Source of the DNA: Lycorma delicatula
Lineage: Eukaryota > Arthropoda > Insecta > Hemiptera > Fulgoridae
Direction of reading: 5' to 3'
DNA length: 64,000 nt
Assembly: GCF_047948215.1 (NCBI RefSeq)
Contig: NC_134458.1
Location: 146,576,536-146,640,535 of the forward strand
The notes below the pieces were generated by a model. It saw only the letters and a list, made by a program, of their open reading frames with translations, did no database searches and was not told where the DNA came from. How positions within the stretch are numbered: the stretch's first letter is position 1; each line of letters opens with the position of its first letter. Positions 1-14,339 of this stretch are shown one piece after another. The position numbers and the translations under genes were made by a program.

Positions 1-1358
<1,358 letters not shown>

Positions 1359-3997
1359 TCTACAATTACCATACAATTTAGAAAATATTTTGGTATAAAA
1401 ATCGACAAAAAGAAAATATCCAAAATATAAAATAACAGATAAATTACAATCAGCAAATTTTAAATAATTTAATGCATAACATTTTACATTATAAATGTAG
1501 ATCATAACATAAAAATAATTATATAAATATTTTACAGAAAACCTTAAGTCCTTGTTTTGTATTGTAATAAAAATGTTTGTAGACTACTTCAACTAAAACA
1601 AAAGAAAATCTATCATTGTTAGACATCAGTAACTGATATAATATTTATCATTTTTTAAGAGAATATATGAAACATAGAAAATGCAGTATTAGAAAATGAT
1701 ACTCTATTTTTCACAATAAAACATAAAAGTTGTTAAATATGTAATCCTTGAATCATTATGAAATTTGTAACAAAAAATTACAGTAATATAGAAAATAAAC
1801 CTATGACTTGGCAATGCATTGTGTACTGAAATACTTAATACTTAAAATAAGGGCAACCCAAATTTTTTAACATTTAATACAAAAATAGTAATTAAAATTT
1901 TAAATCTACAAAAATCATATAATTTATTAATACAAAGATTAATAATTGTTAAAATCTATTTTCAAATTTCAAGACGTTTATTACCAGATAAATTAAATTT
2001 TAAATTCCATGATATGATATACTTGTATATCCTATTGAAAAACAATATCTTTTTTCACATGATGTGGTACTGTCCCCCAGATCTGATATGAATCTAATCC
2101 TTCTAATGTCAGAATGTAATCTTTAAATTACTCAGTATGACACAAAAAAATAGGTGAAGAGGATATACCTATATACATTATGAATACACACCTAATCACG
2201 GAAGAGAAATCAAGGAGAGAATAAAACACCCCACCATACATGCTTGTACAGGACATAAGTAACCACTAAAGCAGTCATTGTAATGAAATAAGAATGGTTT
2301 TAATAGTTGTAATGAAATAGCATCAGTATTGCCATAACATAACAAAATGTTTCATTCTGATAATATGAGTCTTGTGACATATAAGCATAAACATATATAA
2401 GCATTTATATTTATATAGTATGTTTCTATTATTACATATTTTAAAACCTGATAAATAATTTTTATTATTATTTAAATCAAGTATTTAATCAGATTAGCAA
2501 TTAGAAAAAAACAGCTAAGTAGTAAGAAAAAATATTAATAATAATATTAATAATAATAATAATAATAATGACAGCATAATTAAAAAACACAGCATTAACA
2601 ATAATCTTTTTCTTGTGATCATGGGTAAAATTCTCCATTAAAATTTTATACTTATAAAATGTGTGGACGCCTTTTTTTTTGGGTGAAAAATTATTTTTTT
2701 AATTTTCTTTGCATATTTGACTGTTTTTTGAAGAATATTCTAATTTTTCATTGTGCATTATTTCTGCTTGTTTTTATGAATTGTAATTTTGCAAAATGAA
2801 AAGTAGCAGATTTAAAAGTGAAAAGTTGGAGAATTGGAGAAATCTGGACATTATTTCTGCATTCTGTTTTTCTTCTTTTTTTTTAAATAAGTTTCTGAAA
2901 CTCTTTTTGATTATTTGTTTGGCAAAGTTTATTTTTATTACCAAGTGGCCTTTTTATAGAATAACATAATGTTTAACATTTCATTGAAAGTGGTTATCTC
3001 ACTTAAAAATGATTCATAGAAATCCATGATTTAATTTTCATCTCTTGGGTTTAAATTTTTCAGATTAAATATTCCTTTTCATTAAGATCATTAAGAACTG
3101 CTATTTTCAAAGCAGCTATTTCCTATTTTTTCAGAGAGACTTATTAACTTTGGATACACACAAAAATTTTGTTTTGAAAATGCTATTTCTTTGGCTTTCC
3201 TGTTTTGGCTGCTGTTTTTTGTTTTTTCAAAGAAACTTTATTAACTGTGGTTACATGAAAAAATTTTATTTTGAAAAGTACATTCTGAAAAATCAGAAAA
3301 ACCTTTTTAAAAAACAGGACAACTCTAAACTTTCTGCAAATTTAAATATTAAAAATGTAAATCCTTTAAAAAAAAAAACAACTTCATAATCCCATTTTTT
3401 GCTTTGCACTATTTACTTTTCAATGTTTCAAACTTTTACTTTTAAGAAAACAGAAAATACCAAAACAAAAATGAGAAATGAAAATTGGAAAGTACTTCAA
3501 AAAACAAGCCTCTGGAATGTCTTAGAGAAAAACTCATGACATGTTATGCACATGGTTATGACATGAGATTTAATGCCAAATCCCTATCATATTCTTATTG
3601 AAGACAATTAACCATTGTATCTGTACATAGCTGAAGTTAAGAATGCTGGGTGCAGGTTTGTTGTACGCACTTTGCATTTTTTAATAGATAATGGGTTGGC
3701 AAATCCTATACATAGCATTTGATATAATACTAAACATCAATGCAATAAATGCATATGTTTTTTTTTGTTGTTTTTTAATAGCTGATATGAAACCAAATAG
3801 GCAAGTAACTGTGACAACATATTCCACTGTGTACAACAAAAACGTTATTACAAATAGATTGTATTAATGTATCTTTGCAAAAGCATCTTTTAAAACATAC
3901 TCATGCTTCATGTAGGAAAGTGTAGTTTTTAAAATTATGATTAGGCATAGTAATTACACAATTACTCAAGTACAATTGTCAATACCATTCTCATTTT

Positions 3998-4020
3998 CTC
4001 ACAGGGTTAATCCCTGTGAG
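3998..4020. repeat. Perfect hairpin, 9-bp arms
   Basis: CTCACAGGG and CCCTGTGAG form perfect 9-bp inverted arms around a 5-base loop (TTAAT). No gene is next to it. The function is unknown and it may be chance or the scar of a small element. Confidence 0.6.
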
Positions 4021-5164
4021 TAAATATTGTAAAATGATTGTTTCCACTACTTGAAATTAAAAAAAAAATATCATATGAAAGTTATTTAAAAATTCTGTTT
4101 GCTGTAGTTTTCATTGAATAAAATTTTTCTAAAAAAAATTATCTTCACCAAATACTGTATATCATTAAAAATAAATTTTGTCTGGACATATGAGCATATA
4201 TTCTTAATTTAATGCATAATTAAGATTAAAAGAATTTAATTTTAAAATTCCTCAGTATATTCTACTTCCTGATCATTCTTATATCAATAAAAGTAATTTT
4301 AATCCACTATAATAATAATAATGACATGTCAGTAGTAGAACTTGTTGATGAATTTATTTTACGGATATGTTTTATGGTTTTATTTATTAAAAAGATTTCT
4401 TCTTCACCAGTTTGATTTATTACTAGTTAGATATATCATCAAACCAGTTTCACCAGATTGATATATTATGTTAATATAATAAGTTTTATGTGTTTAAAGT
4501 TGTAAGTTCTGAACCTGATAAATGTTTTCCTACTAATTAAAAAAAACTGAAAAATATATTTTAACTTAAATGGTCATAATCCTTTGGAAAAAATTATGTT
4601 TCTGTGAAAGTATAAATTCATTATTTTACATTGTAATGGGAATATATATTGTTAAAAACAACATATGAATTATATAGATGTACTCAGATTATGATCTAGA
4701 TGTGCTCCACAACAGTTTGTACCAACATTAACTAACTTGAATGAAATTATTGTGTGCTGTATACTCATTTTAGTAGTAGTAATATTCAAGTAGTAATATT
4801 CAACTCAAACAAAGCACAGAGTTCTGTACAATAATATATTGACAGAATACAAAATAAAGAAATTAGTTCAAATATTAATGAAACTATTCATAAAATAACA
4901 CCATTATTTTAATAAATAATATAATAGATTCTTTAAAAGCAACAAAAATTTATTGAAACATTTGTTTGTGTAGAAAGTACCATAAATCATGAATAAAAAA
5001 ATCCTATTGAATTTAATCTTTTTTTCAAAAAAATGTATGTAATACATTCAATGTAACATAAATTAATTGATAAATAAGTATAGATTAAAATTCATCTTAA
5101 TGTATCCAAGTCACAACTGGTAACTAATTTAATAAATTACATTTATCTGTGTGAACTTTTTATA

Positions 5165-5460
5165 TAGTATCTACTCGCTTTTAACACGTTTTGGAATTCT
5201 GCTCCATCTTCAGAAAATCACTCACTGAGGTCATCACATCAAGATAGGATAAAAAAAAAAACAAAAAACAAACATAATGTATACACACAAAGTCATAACA
5301 CAATTAACAACACACAAAACCATACACAAACATAGGCATAAGTTCTTCAGTCGCTCTATGTGACGACAGTATGGACATGTCATGTTGTGACTGATTAATT
5401 TAAAGATTGATGTGATTCACTTTCAGAGTTCCAAAATGCATTAAAAGTAAGTAGGTATCA
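5165..5460. mobile_element. Small MITE-like element with ~36-bp inverted ends
   Basis: The left end, from about 5165, contains CTTTTAACACGTTTTGGAA. The right end, ending about 5460, is the reverse complement of a close relative containing CTTTTAATGCATTTTGGAA. About 36 bases match with a few differences and one indel, and both ends abut TA/TAT. The 300-bp interior has no coding capacity. This is the form of a non-autonomous DNA transposon; the superfamily is not determined. Confidence 0.65.
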
Positions 5461-6683
5461 TATAAAAAATTCACTTAGACAAATATAATTCAAATTAACA
5501 AAGGAACTTTTTTTAAAAATGTTAAATAATTTATTAACATCTCACTTTCAAATTATATAGAAATTAATATTCCAGGAAACCTTTTCAGAAATAATTATGT
5601 AGCTTTTTGTCTCAGAGTTCAAAAATACTGGTGTTCCTTATTTTTAGTATCATTAAATATAGATCCTAGTGAAAAAGTAGCCTGTATAATTAGTTCCAAA
5701 AAGATCTTGTGGAAGAACAATTTTTGCATATTTTGTGAGTGTCATTAATGACTTTCAATATCTAAAAAAATGTTATATTTTATCATTTTGATCATTTCAT
5801 TTCTAAGTTTGTTAGATTTAATGATAAATAACAGGAAATTTTATTTGTAAATTGAATATTACTGATAGTTAAATAAATAATAATAATTAATAGGCCACTC
5901 ACCTGTTTATATTCACTTTTAATTTAACACTGTTGTTGTCTTAACATGTAATATAAATAGCAAATATAACTAAGCACTTCTCTATTATAGAAGTTTACTT
6001 ATGGCAGTTAAATCAACTAATGGCTTTACAGGTTTAAATACTTTTACAGACATAAATTATTTTAACAGTATTGTAAGCACATTCTACATATTTTCCCTGA
6101 ATACATTAATTATGATTTAAATACAGTAGGTTAAAAGAATTTTATATGTTTAATTTGTTTTATAAAACAGTGAGAGATAAAATCAAACTGTCCTACATAA
6201 TATTTCACAATAATAGAATAACTGGATTCTCTTAAGAGGTTTTTAGTGTCGCATTATTATTTTGCTACATAACCTTTGATTAAACTTGTTAATAATTAAT
6301 AGAAAAGTAAAGCATTAATTGAAGAATAAAATATCTTCGTTCCTGCTTGAAATCTGTCTTCTTTTTATATATTAGCTTATTTAACTGTAGAAAATAGATA
6401 ATAGAGAAACATTCTTTCAGATTATTTTTATTTAATAAAGTTTCATAAAAAAAAATATGTTCTGGTAAAATGTGTTTTTCATTTTTAAGTTACTGAAAGT
6501 ACCAAACAGTGGATGATTAAATCAATTAGGATGACTCACTTTCAGGAATTTCATATCATTTAATCCTTACAGAACATCAGTGTTTTCCTCATTCGAGTTG
6601 AATTTCTTCCCACAGTTCAAAAGAATAATCTAGTGATTCTAAATCAGTGCTTCATAGAATGAGTAGCATATCCACTCAGACTC

Positions 6684-6962
6684 TCACAGTTTTCCCATAG
6701 TTAAAGCATCAATCTGAAGACAAACATTGTCCTGAGAAAAATATAAAAGGTTGAATAATTCTTCGCTTGGAATTGTACGATTTAGTGGTGAAGATTCTTT
6801 TTTTCCATGAGAAATTTGAGTTAAGTATACCTTGTAATCCCAAAAGAAGGTTGCCACTATTTTTCCCAGTGAAAACATAGATTTTGCATAACTATTTTCA
6901 CTCAATTTGAATTTGGTTTGAAATAGTGCTATTATGTTACACAGTAGCACTAATTCAGACAA
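6684..6962 (-). pseudogene. Unrecognised 92-residue minus-strand open frame, possibly a relic
   Basis: The frame codes for a mixed-composition peptide (MSELVLLCNIIALFQTKFKL...) that looks less low-complexity than the surrounding A+T-rich frames. The sequence just upstream on the same strand (6962-7060) can also be read for about 30 codons in another frame, which would fit a frameshifted old transposase or gene copy. I do not recognise a family and see no splice sites that join it to anything. It could equally be chance. Confidence 0.2.
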
Positions 6963-8343
6963 AATTGCAAAAAGTGCAAAAGCATATCCTTTTCATATTG
7001 CTGTAGAAGTTATATGACACCAAACAGTCAGTCTTCCTTATATTCATATCTATTTCAAGGTTTTTAGAATTCTTTTAATGGTACTAATGTTTTAGTTGAC
7101 TGTTAGTCTGTTTGTCTTAAATGACTGAGGTCTTGGTCAACAAACTTGCAGTTCATGATTTACTTTTTTCCAACCCTCTCTAAATAACTTGCATTTATAT
7201 ATTTTCAAACAAAAAAAAACATTCATCCCCAATCGACTTGATGTTGATCTTGACTTGAGCTTGATGTAGATCTTGAGATGGAATGGAACCTCTGAACTAC
7301 ATTATTATCTCTACTAAAAATCTCTTATAATTGACATGGGGAAGAGAAGTGTAACCAACACTACTGATTACAAGTTTAGGCATATAAGTGTCTGTCCCGG
7401 AGTCATGTCTACTGTGCACCTAATATAAGGGCAGAACTCTTATGAGAATCCTATTTATACTTAAACCTAGTGAATACACTAAAATTTAGTTTCAAATGTT
7501 ATCAAATGAAATCAAAACCTGAAACCTGAAATAGTCATTATAACTGGTATTAGCTTCTTCAACATTGTTTTGTCATAGTCTTTAGCAGGAATTTTCTGTA
7601 AGTATACATTAATTCATTATTTTAGTTTATAACTACCATTTTACAAAAAAAAAGTTTTTATATAACAGTATTAAACTATCATTTATTTTTTTGCCATGAA
7701 TTGTACCCTCTTGTGGTTATAATAATAAACTGAACTGAATACTACTCAGTTAGGAAAGTCTAGAAGGGCATTTATACTAAGAAAAGATTATATTAATAAT
7801 TTTTTAAATTATATTTTCAGTTTTTAAGTACTAAGCTAAATTTCTATTTATTTAATGTGTGTTTACCATAGGTGATACTGGAGGAAAAGTAAATTGCAGT
7901 ATCAATCACAGTTCTAAGATCATTTTCATTTCCCTTTCTTCTATCAGATGCTGTTTCACTCATACTAAAGTTAATACCATGTTTAAATATATAAAATATT
8001 CTTTTAATATACTCTATAACACACTTTAATTTAAAGTAAATGTTATAAAAACTTTTCCTGAGTCTGAGCTACCTTTCACCCCAAACAAAATTTGTTTTGA
8101 AACTTACACTGGTGGCCCAAGAGAACTTCATTCAGCTGTATGAAGTGCAACTTATTACCATATTAGTAAACATGAAAATTTCAAAACTGAATAAAAATCT
8201 AAAATTAATAGCAAATGACACTAGGAATAGTAACACAGATTACCAGCAACAAAACTTATAATATGAGGTAAATCTTTTTAATGTGTAAAATTTATAGTGT
8301 GCTATGATTTCATAGATTAATTTACTTTTTTCTGTAATTTTAG

Positions 8344-8727
8344 AAACAGTATTACCTATGAAGAAACCACAACATGTTGTAACATCAAATGTAGTACCAA
8401 CATACATTGGGCAAACAAATAAAATGAAATCAGTTGAAACACTTGTCAGTACAAGATCAGGACATCCAAAAATAACATCTATTTCATTAAGATATACTGA
8501 TGATATTAATAACACAGATAATAAAAATGTTGAAAAATCACCACATATAACAAGAGAAGAAATAAATAAAACAAATATATATCAAACACAAATGCAAAGT
8601 GATTCAGTACACAACATAAGAGTATTAAAACATGAACCAAGTAAAATCACTACATATTCTCCATCCGATAATATTTCAGTCAGTAAAGCATGTACAACTA
8701 CATCTGCCATTAAGAAGGACATTCCTG
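8344..8727 (+). CDS. Internal exon A of a large Ser/Lys-rich protein gene
   Basis: An acceptor (TTCTGTAATTTTAG) ends at 8343 and a strong donor (G/GTAAGT) starts at 8728. The exon opens with the last two bases of a codon, then reads TVLPMKKPQHVVTSNVVPTY and on for about 128 residues, ending with one base of a split codon. That base (g) joins the first two bases of the exon at 12022 to give Asp, so the phases agree. The peptide is Thr/Ser/Asn/Lys-rich with no membrane segment or recognisable domain, and is likely disordered. The ATG at 8358 could be a start, but an open frame running upstream into a good acceptor favours an internal exon. The upstream exon was not found. Confidence 0.62.
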
Positions 8728-9497
8728 GTAAGTATGCTATTATATATAATTGTCATATTTTTTAAGTTTTAGTATAAAATAAAATTCTTATTCCATTGAA
8801 AAAAAAACCTCAATATTTGTAAATTTTTTGGTCGCTTATCCCATGTGCTTATATTTCAAGCTTCCGTGATTTTTTTTTAGATATGACAGATTACTCAATT
8901 TGTATATTTTTTTTTTTTGCATTGTTATTTCCTAGTTTTCCAGACTTATAGGAGAGGATTTTTGTAATTTGATTTCTTTCCTGACACAAATCTGGTAGAG
9001 GTTCCCTACAGCAACATGATCTAAGTGATGGACTGGAACATCTAGAATTACTGCTTGTTTTCTGTCTGGAAGATTGACAGTTTAAAATCTAGTAGAGCCA
9101 GTTAATTTTATTGCTTTTGGCTTCATTATCTGTTTCTATCTTCCTGTCGTTAAGATCAATTAATAAGACATTCTGGTATGGCAATCCTGAATGGAACAAA
9201 TAATATTTATATTTATATCAAGAATAAGAGATGTAGATATATACTCTTTAACATTACACAAGATATTCAGAGACTTCCAAATTAGCGTAAAGTTTAATCA
9301 AGTTTTATTTGTGATACTGTACGAGTAGTATTTACAATATAATGAAAACATAATTTAAAGAAAAAAGATTAGACTTATTTTTTTTACATTTATAAATGTA
9401 TTATTATAACTTATGAGATTGCTCATCATAAAAGTGTGAAATTATTAACTAGTACTTAAAGAAAAAAAAAAAACATTTTTAATATTTCTGTTAACTA

Positions 9498-10777
9498 CTG
9501 AGAGATCCAAAAGTCATGTACATCAAAGTAATAAAAAAATAAGATATTAAGTAATAATATTTAAAGATTTATTTATTTTCACAACATACGGTCAAAATGG
9601 CTGCCCCGTTCAGTAATGCATGTACAAACTCTTTTTATCATGTTTGAGGCCACTTTGTGGAGCACGTGTATACTGATGTTGTTACTCTCCATTGTTAAGT
9701 TCATCTTTAGTTCCTCCAGTGTGTGGGGCCTGTTTTTATATACCTTTTCTTTAAGATAACCTCACAGGAAGAAATCTGGGGATGTTAAATTGGGTGAATC
9801 TTCTTTAAAGATATGCTCACTAAAAAACTCATATAAGAAATGCATGGTTTCATTAGATGTGTGACATGTGGCGCTGTTCTGCTGGAACCTATAATCACAT
9901 TCATCATCTTCAAGAAGCGCAATGAACTCTTGGTACACAACACTGTTCACTGTAGTTTCAAAGAAAATGGGCCCAGTATTCGACAATGTGATAAGGTGCA
10001 CCACATTTCCATTACTTCCATTTTCTTAGTGTAGGCGGTTTTCATATAACACATATGGATTTTCATTTGACCAAATTGTAGTGTTTTGACTGTTCATGTA
10101 GCCACTAAGGTGAAACCACACCTCATCAGTGAAGAAAACACAGTCAAGCTCTGGAATTCCATGGTTGTCAACAAATGACCAAAACCATGTACAGTACATT
10201 GTATGCTTTTCTTTATCCGGCTCCTTCAGTTCCTGAACACTGAACATGATATGCACAAAAGTGTAACCACTTCATCGATCTCTGAGCACTTCCATATGAA
10301 ATCTGAGAGTGCACTGATAATCTCCTCAAGCTTTTTGAAGGCAGATGCTGCATCACATTCTTAACCTCAGGCCAGTTTAGCATCATTCAAAATGGTCAGT
10401 CTCCCGGTTCTCTTCTTGTCTGCAACTGATCCGCATTCTCTTAAACAGATGATTAATCTTGTTACAGTTGAATTGTTAGGCAGGGTGCCACATCCAGATA
10501 TTTTCCACAAAATTCATCTACAACACATGCATAAGAATGACTGGAAAAATAACAATCAACAATGAAAACTCATGGCTCTGGGGGAAAACATGTTTACTAA
10601 GCAATAAACAAAGCACTACATCAAGCGTTATGTGATCAATACACATCATAATGGTGTCTAGGTTTGTTGTTGTTAATACCCATGGTGATGATATCTTGTG
10701 GTAGCCAATATAACGTTTTCAACTGTACTGTTAATAGACACTTTAATTTTGATGTGTGCGACTTTTGGATCTCTCTG
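9498..10777 (-). mobile_element. Decayed mariner/Tc1-like transposon with intact ends
   Basis: The terminal inverted repeats match well: GAGAGATCCAAAAGTC is read inward at both ends (left 9500-9515, right complement near 10760-10775). TA lies directly outside at 9496-9497 and 10778-10779, the hallmark target duplication of the Tc1/mariner superfamily. The length of about 1.28 kb is typical. The minus strand codes for a transposase in pieces: FFTDEVWFHLSGYMNSQN near 10100-10150, then FETTVNSVVYQEF, FQQNSATCHTS near 9880, and SPDFFL-stop-GYLKEKVYKNRPHTLEEL near 9730-9790. The second catalytic Asp, usual in FQQDGA, is Asn here, and a Trp codon after FFL is a stop. It is dead and lies in the intron between exons A and B. 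Confidence 0.92.
9590..10390 (-). pseudogene. Broken mariner-type DDE transposase
   Basis: This is the transposase of the element at 9498-10777. Conserved blocks of the mariner/IS630 DDE endonuclease are visible in order on the minus strand: DEVWFHL with the first catalytic Asp of the visible half, WSNENP, GPIFFETTVN, FQQNSATCH with Asp replaced by Asn, and SPDFFL*GYLKEKVY with an in-frame stop. Another stop lies at about 10024, between NRLH and ENGSNGN. The N-terminal DNA-binding half towards 10390 and beyond is too eroded to read continuously. No product is expected. Confidence 0.88.
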
Positions 10778-11185
10778 TATAACAGACATAAATTTTCTAA
10801 TTTATTTATTTATCTAGTTATTACAGCCTCACACTCGGTTAATCATTTATTTTAAATCCTTCTGGTTGTACATCTAGGGAAGATGATAGGGTTGATCATC
10901 CCTTAAAGAAAATATAAAAGCTTATCATAAAATTCTAACAGAGATAAAAAATTGATTAAATTGCTTTAATATTACTTTTAAACAATTTTATTTTTAAAAT
11001 AAAAATGAAACTCATTCATGTTTTTATTCATAAATGTAACATACAACAACAGGTCTGGTACACTATTATTATCCCATCGCTATACTATCACTGTTGCTTA
11101 TTTTTTTTCTGGTACACTATTTATAATGAAAAACACTCATTTATTAAATTCTTTATCATAGTACTATATCCTTGATAATGGATAT

Positions 11186-11212
11186 ACCTCAAAGTATAGT
11201 ATACTTTGAGGT
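11186..11212. repeat. Perfect palindrome, 13-bp arms
   Basis: The arms ACCTCAAAGTATA and TATACTTTGAGGT are exact inverted copies separated by a single G. It sits in the intron between exons A and B. It could be the footprint of a small foldback element or chance extension in A+T-rich DNA. Confidence 0.7.
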
Positions 11213-12021
11213 ACTCAGAGTTGACTTAAATACACTGTTTAACGTATAGCTTATTTATAACTGTACTATACATAACTTATTTCTGAAACTTTGCAAATTA
11301 ACAATAACAACATAGGTATAAGCACTTTTGTGTGAATGCAAAATAATAAAAAAATTGTTTCAATTTTGCACATTACTTGAAGGCTTCATTAATTAATCAA
11401 TTTGTAAATATCTAAACATATTTGTTTATGATCTAAACATATTTTGTATTTATTGATTAGTGAGCTTTTTTTATTGGATATTAAAAAGCAGGATGTAATA
11501 CAAAAGACTTAATGAGAAACAGCTCCCAGCAGTAAAGATCTGTTCCTTACTGCTAGCATTCCTTTTTCCTGATTTCTTTTTTTCTGAATTTAGTGTACAT
11601 CATAGTACACTTTTAAAATAGAAGTAGCATCATTTATAATTAAAATTTGTGTTTATTCAGTAATGATTCTTATGGATAATAATTATATTTTAGTACTGAA
11701 TAAGCATTTTCTTAATAGAAGTTTTTTTCTAATTAAAGTTGACTATAACTTATATCAACATACAAGATCTTTCACTTCCTCGCCTTCAAAGTTTAATAGC
11801 TATGGAGTAATCTCAAAACTATTATATTTAAAACAATTTTCAATATAATACTAGTAATGAAAAATTAAAACCAGATTTCTTCCTTTCTTTTTTTTTTTAT
11901 TTGATACTATCAACTACTAATATAAATAGTGTATGTTTTTAATATTCTTTGATAGTAATTATTACCAACTTTGGTAATTATAATTTCAATATTATAATTC
12001 TAATTACTTTTTTTTTAACAG

Positions 12022-13339
12022 ACACTGAAGATAAATTTAAAAGCAGTCTAAATCAATTACATTCACGACAACATGAAATCGTAGTTCCATTTGAAAATAT
12101 AAAAACAAAAGATGACACAACAAAACAGAAAGTTTCTCAAGTAGTAATAACAAATCAAAAAACAAAATCACCATCATCCGATTCAGTATTTTTAGAAAGA
12201 TCATCAAAACAACAATCATTATATAGCCAAGTAACTACCTCAAGAAATAGATCAATGTCACCTGTACCATTCCCTATACGACCAGTAAATAATTTACCTG
12301 ATTATGCTAACACTCGTCAAATCCAAATGGCTACAAAACAATCTATACCAGCTACTGTAACTGCAACTGATTCATCTGTCTGGTCATCAGTTGCTGTAAA
12401 TAAAACAAAAAAGAAAGAATTAATGAAAACAGATGACAGTATTAAAAAGAAACAGTCAGATGATAGTGTGACACAAAAAGATAGATTACAAAAAAATAAA
12501 GAACGTCGATTGTCTTCAAGTAGTAGCGGAAGAGATGGATGGTTAAATACTCCTAAAGAAAGCCAAATGAGACAAAGAGTTAGTTCATCACAAAACAAAA
12601 GACAAAATAATGTCGAAATGAAAAAAGAGAAAAAAATTATATCAGTTACTAATAAAGTAGAAAGTTCTGGTAAAACATCAATGAGACAAGGTTCAGAATC
12701 ACCAATTTATCAAAACAGAGAAGTTTATTCAACAATTAAAAAGGATAATAAAGATCCTTATGAGAGTTTAGAAACAGAATCAGCAATATTAGAAGAACTT
12801 ACTAGAGCAGCTGATCAAATATTATTAGCTGTTAATGGTTATACCGATGAAGAATCTATGAAAGCTAGTAGTGATGATGAATACAGACGAAAACATGGTA
12901 AAGAAAAAACATTATCAAAACCTTTGACAACTATTTCAGAAATGCCTGTAAAGAAAAAGACTACAACTGCTGTAAAACGGGAAAATTTTAGTAAAATTTC
13001 TGCTTCACCAGCACAAAGTAGTGTAGGAACATCTTCAAGGATAAGATTATGTAAGACCTCATCGAATTCATCTGTTGAAGGTGCTAATGAAGTAAAAACA
13101 CTTTTAACAGAGGAACGTAGTAAAAGAAGAGCGGCTAGACTTCTTCAAAGAGCAAGTAGTAGAGAGCTTTTATTACAAAATACTGGAGCTAGTTCGTCTG
13201 AAGATGTTGCATCAGGTACTGAAACAACACCTCAAAGAAGTAAGCAAAGAATTGTAAGAAGGACTGCTAAACAATATTCATCAAGAACCTCTTCTCATCA
13301 GAACAGTACTGTTGCCAGCACGTCTAGAACTAAGGACAG
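12022..13339 (+). CDS. Large exon B, Ser/Lys/Arg-rich protein
   Basis: This is the longest open frame in the window. The acceptor (TTTTTTAACAG) ends at 12021 and the donor (CAG/GTTAGT) starts at 13340. With the split Asp codon from exon A it reads TEDKFKSSLNQLHSRQHEIV onward for about 439 residues. Composition is Ser, Lys, Thr, Gln and Arg-rich and strongly basic, as in disordered scaffold or microtubule-associated proteins, though I cannot name a family. Two likely helical islands stand out: ILEELTRAADQILLAVNGYT near 12785-12845 and TEERSKRRAARLLQRASSRE near 13105-13165. Translation past the donor reaches a stop at 13380, so the apparent 477-residue frame includes intron at both ends. The last two bases (ag) complete with the first base of exon C to give Arg. 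Confidence 0.85.
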
Positions 13340-14339
13340 GTTAGTACTGTTCATGTATAAGTCTTTACTGGATGATACTTAATGCATGCTCATGAATAAG
13401 GGAATTCAGATTCATCCTATTTAACTTCTTTTGAATTCAGTTAAAGCAAAGCCCCAAGTTCTTTTTTCATATTTTCTGAATGAAGGTTGTATTCATAGTC
13501 AAATTGTAGCTTCTATAATATTTGAACCACAAAATATAATGGGAGCTGAGAAATTTACCCTTAATTTAACTTCATTCTTTTGGGAATGGTTTAAAGGGAA
13601 AACCTAAGTAATATTTTCAAAGAATATTAGTATTGTATAATCTGTACAGAATTTCAAGTTTACATAAAACAGGTTTAGAAGATATGCAGAGATTAGCAAA
13701 TACAATTTTAATCCTGTTTAACAACTTTATAGTGTTCTTAAAGGTAATTTCTTGAACTGAAGTAAATATTATTTTTAGTATTAATGGAATAAATATACAG
13801 AGTGTTTATAAAACTCTCAATAATTCAAGGGATGGTCCCCAACATCAAAATAAAGAAAAGATTTTGTATCAACCTATGTTTGGAAATGCTTAGATTACTG
13901 GCTATTAGCCATATTATATTTTTAACATAAAAATTTATTTCTCATGTGTTAACATGCAAGGTTATTTAAAGTTCCTCTCTTAAATAACCCTGCGTCTTAG
14001 TGAGTGGACATCCTATATGAGAGTGTCCTGGAGATAGAGGTTCTGGTTGTCTATGATTTGTTGAACTAACAAAGATAGAACAGGAATTAATACAGGCTTC
14101 AATCTGTGTTAAAATTGTATATATAATTCCTCAAAATTAAGGATCGTTTGTCCAATTACGCAACGCATATGAAATTTAATACTTTTGATGTGCTTTCCCA
14201 TAAACCACCAAAATGGGGTGAAGAGGGAGGAATAATGACCAGGTTATACCTTGTGTAGTTGTGAATGTTTGAACGTCTGGTTTTAGTTTTTTCTGAATTT
14301 AAAAATTGATACAATTTATAAAGTATATTTTTGGCGGAA

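Larger units (their letters stand above)
1359..8343. other. A+T-rich DNA upstream of the first recognised exon
   Basis: Apart from a small inverted-repeat element at 5165-5460 and an unrecognised minus-strand open frame at 6684-6962, I see no supported gene here. Open frames are short and of low complexity. The first exon I recognise (8344) begins within a codon, so this stretch is probably intron or holds 5' exons too small to see. There is an AAT-type microsatellite at about 2533-2570. Confidence 0.6.
8728..12021 (+). other. Intron between exons A and B
   Basis: This is A+T-rich intron sequence bounded by GTAAGT at 8728 and a TTTTTTTTAACAG acceptor ending at 12021. It carries a complete but decayed mariner at 9498-10777 and a perfect 13-bp palindrome at 11186-11212. 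The remaining roughly 2 kb shows nothing codable. Confidence 0.6.

Noticed and set aside
12317..12598. Minus-strand open frames opposite exon B
   Set aside because: Hydrophobic shadow frames opposite a well-supported spliced exon; no family resemblance.
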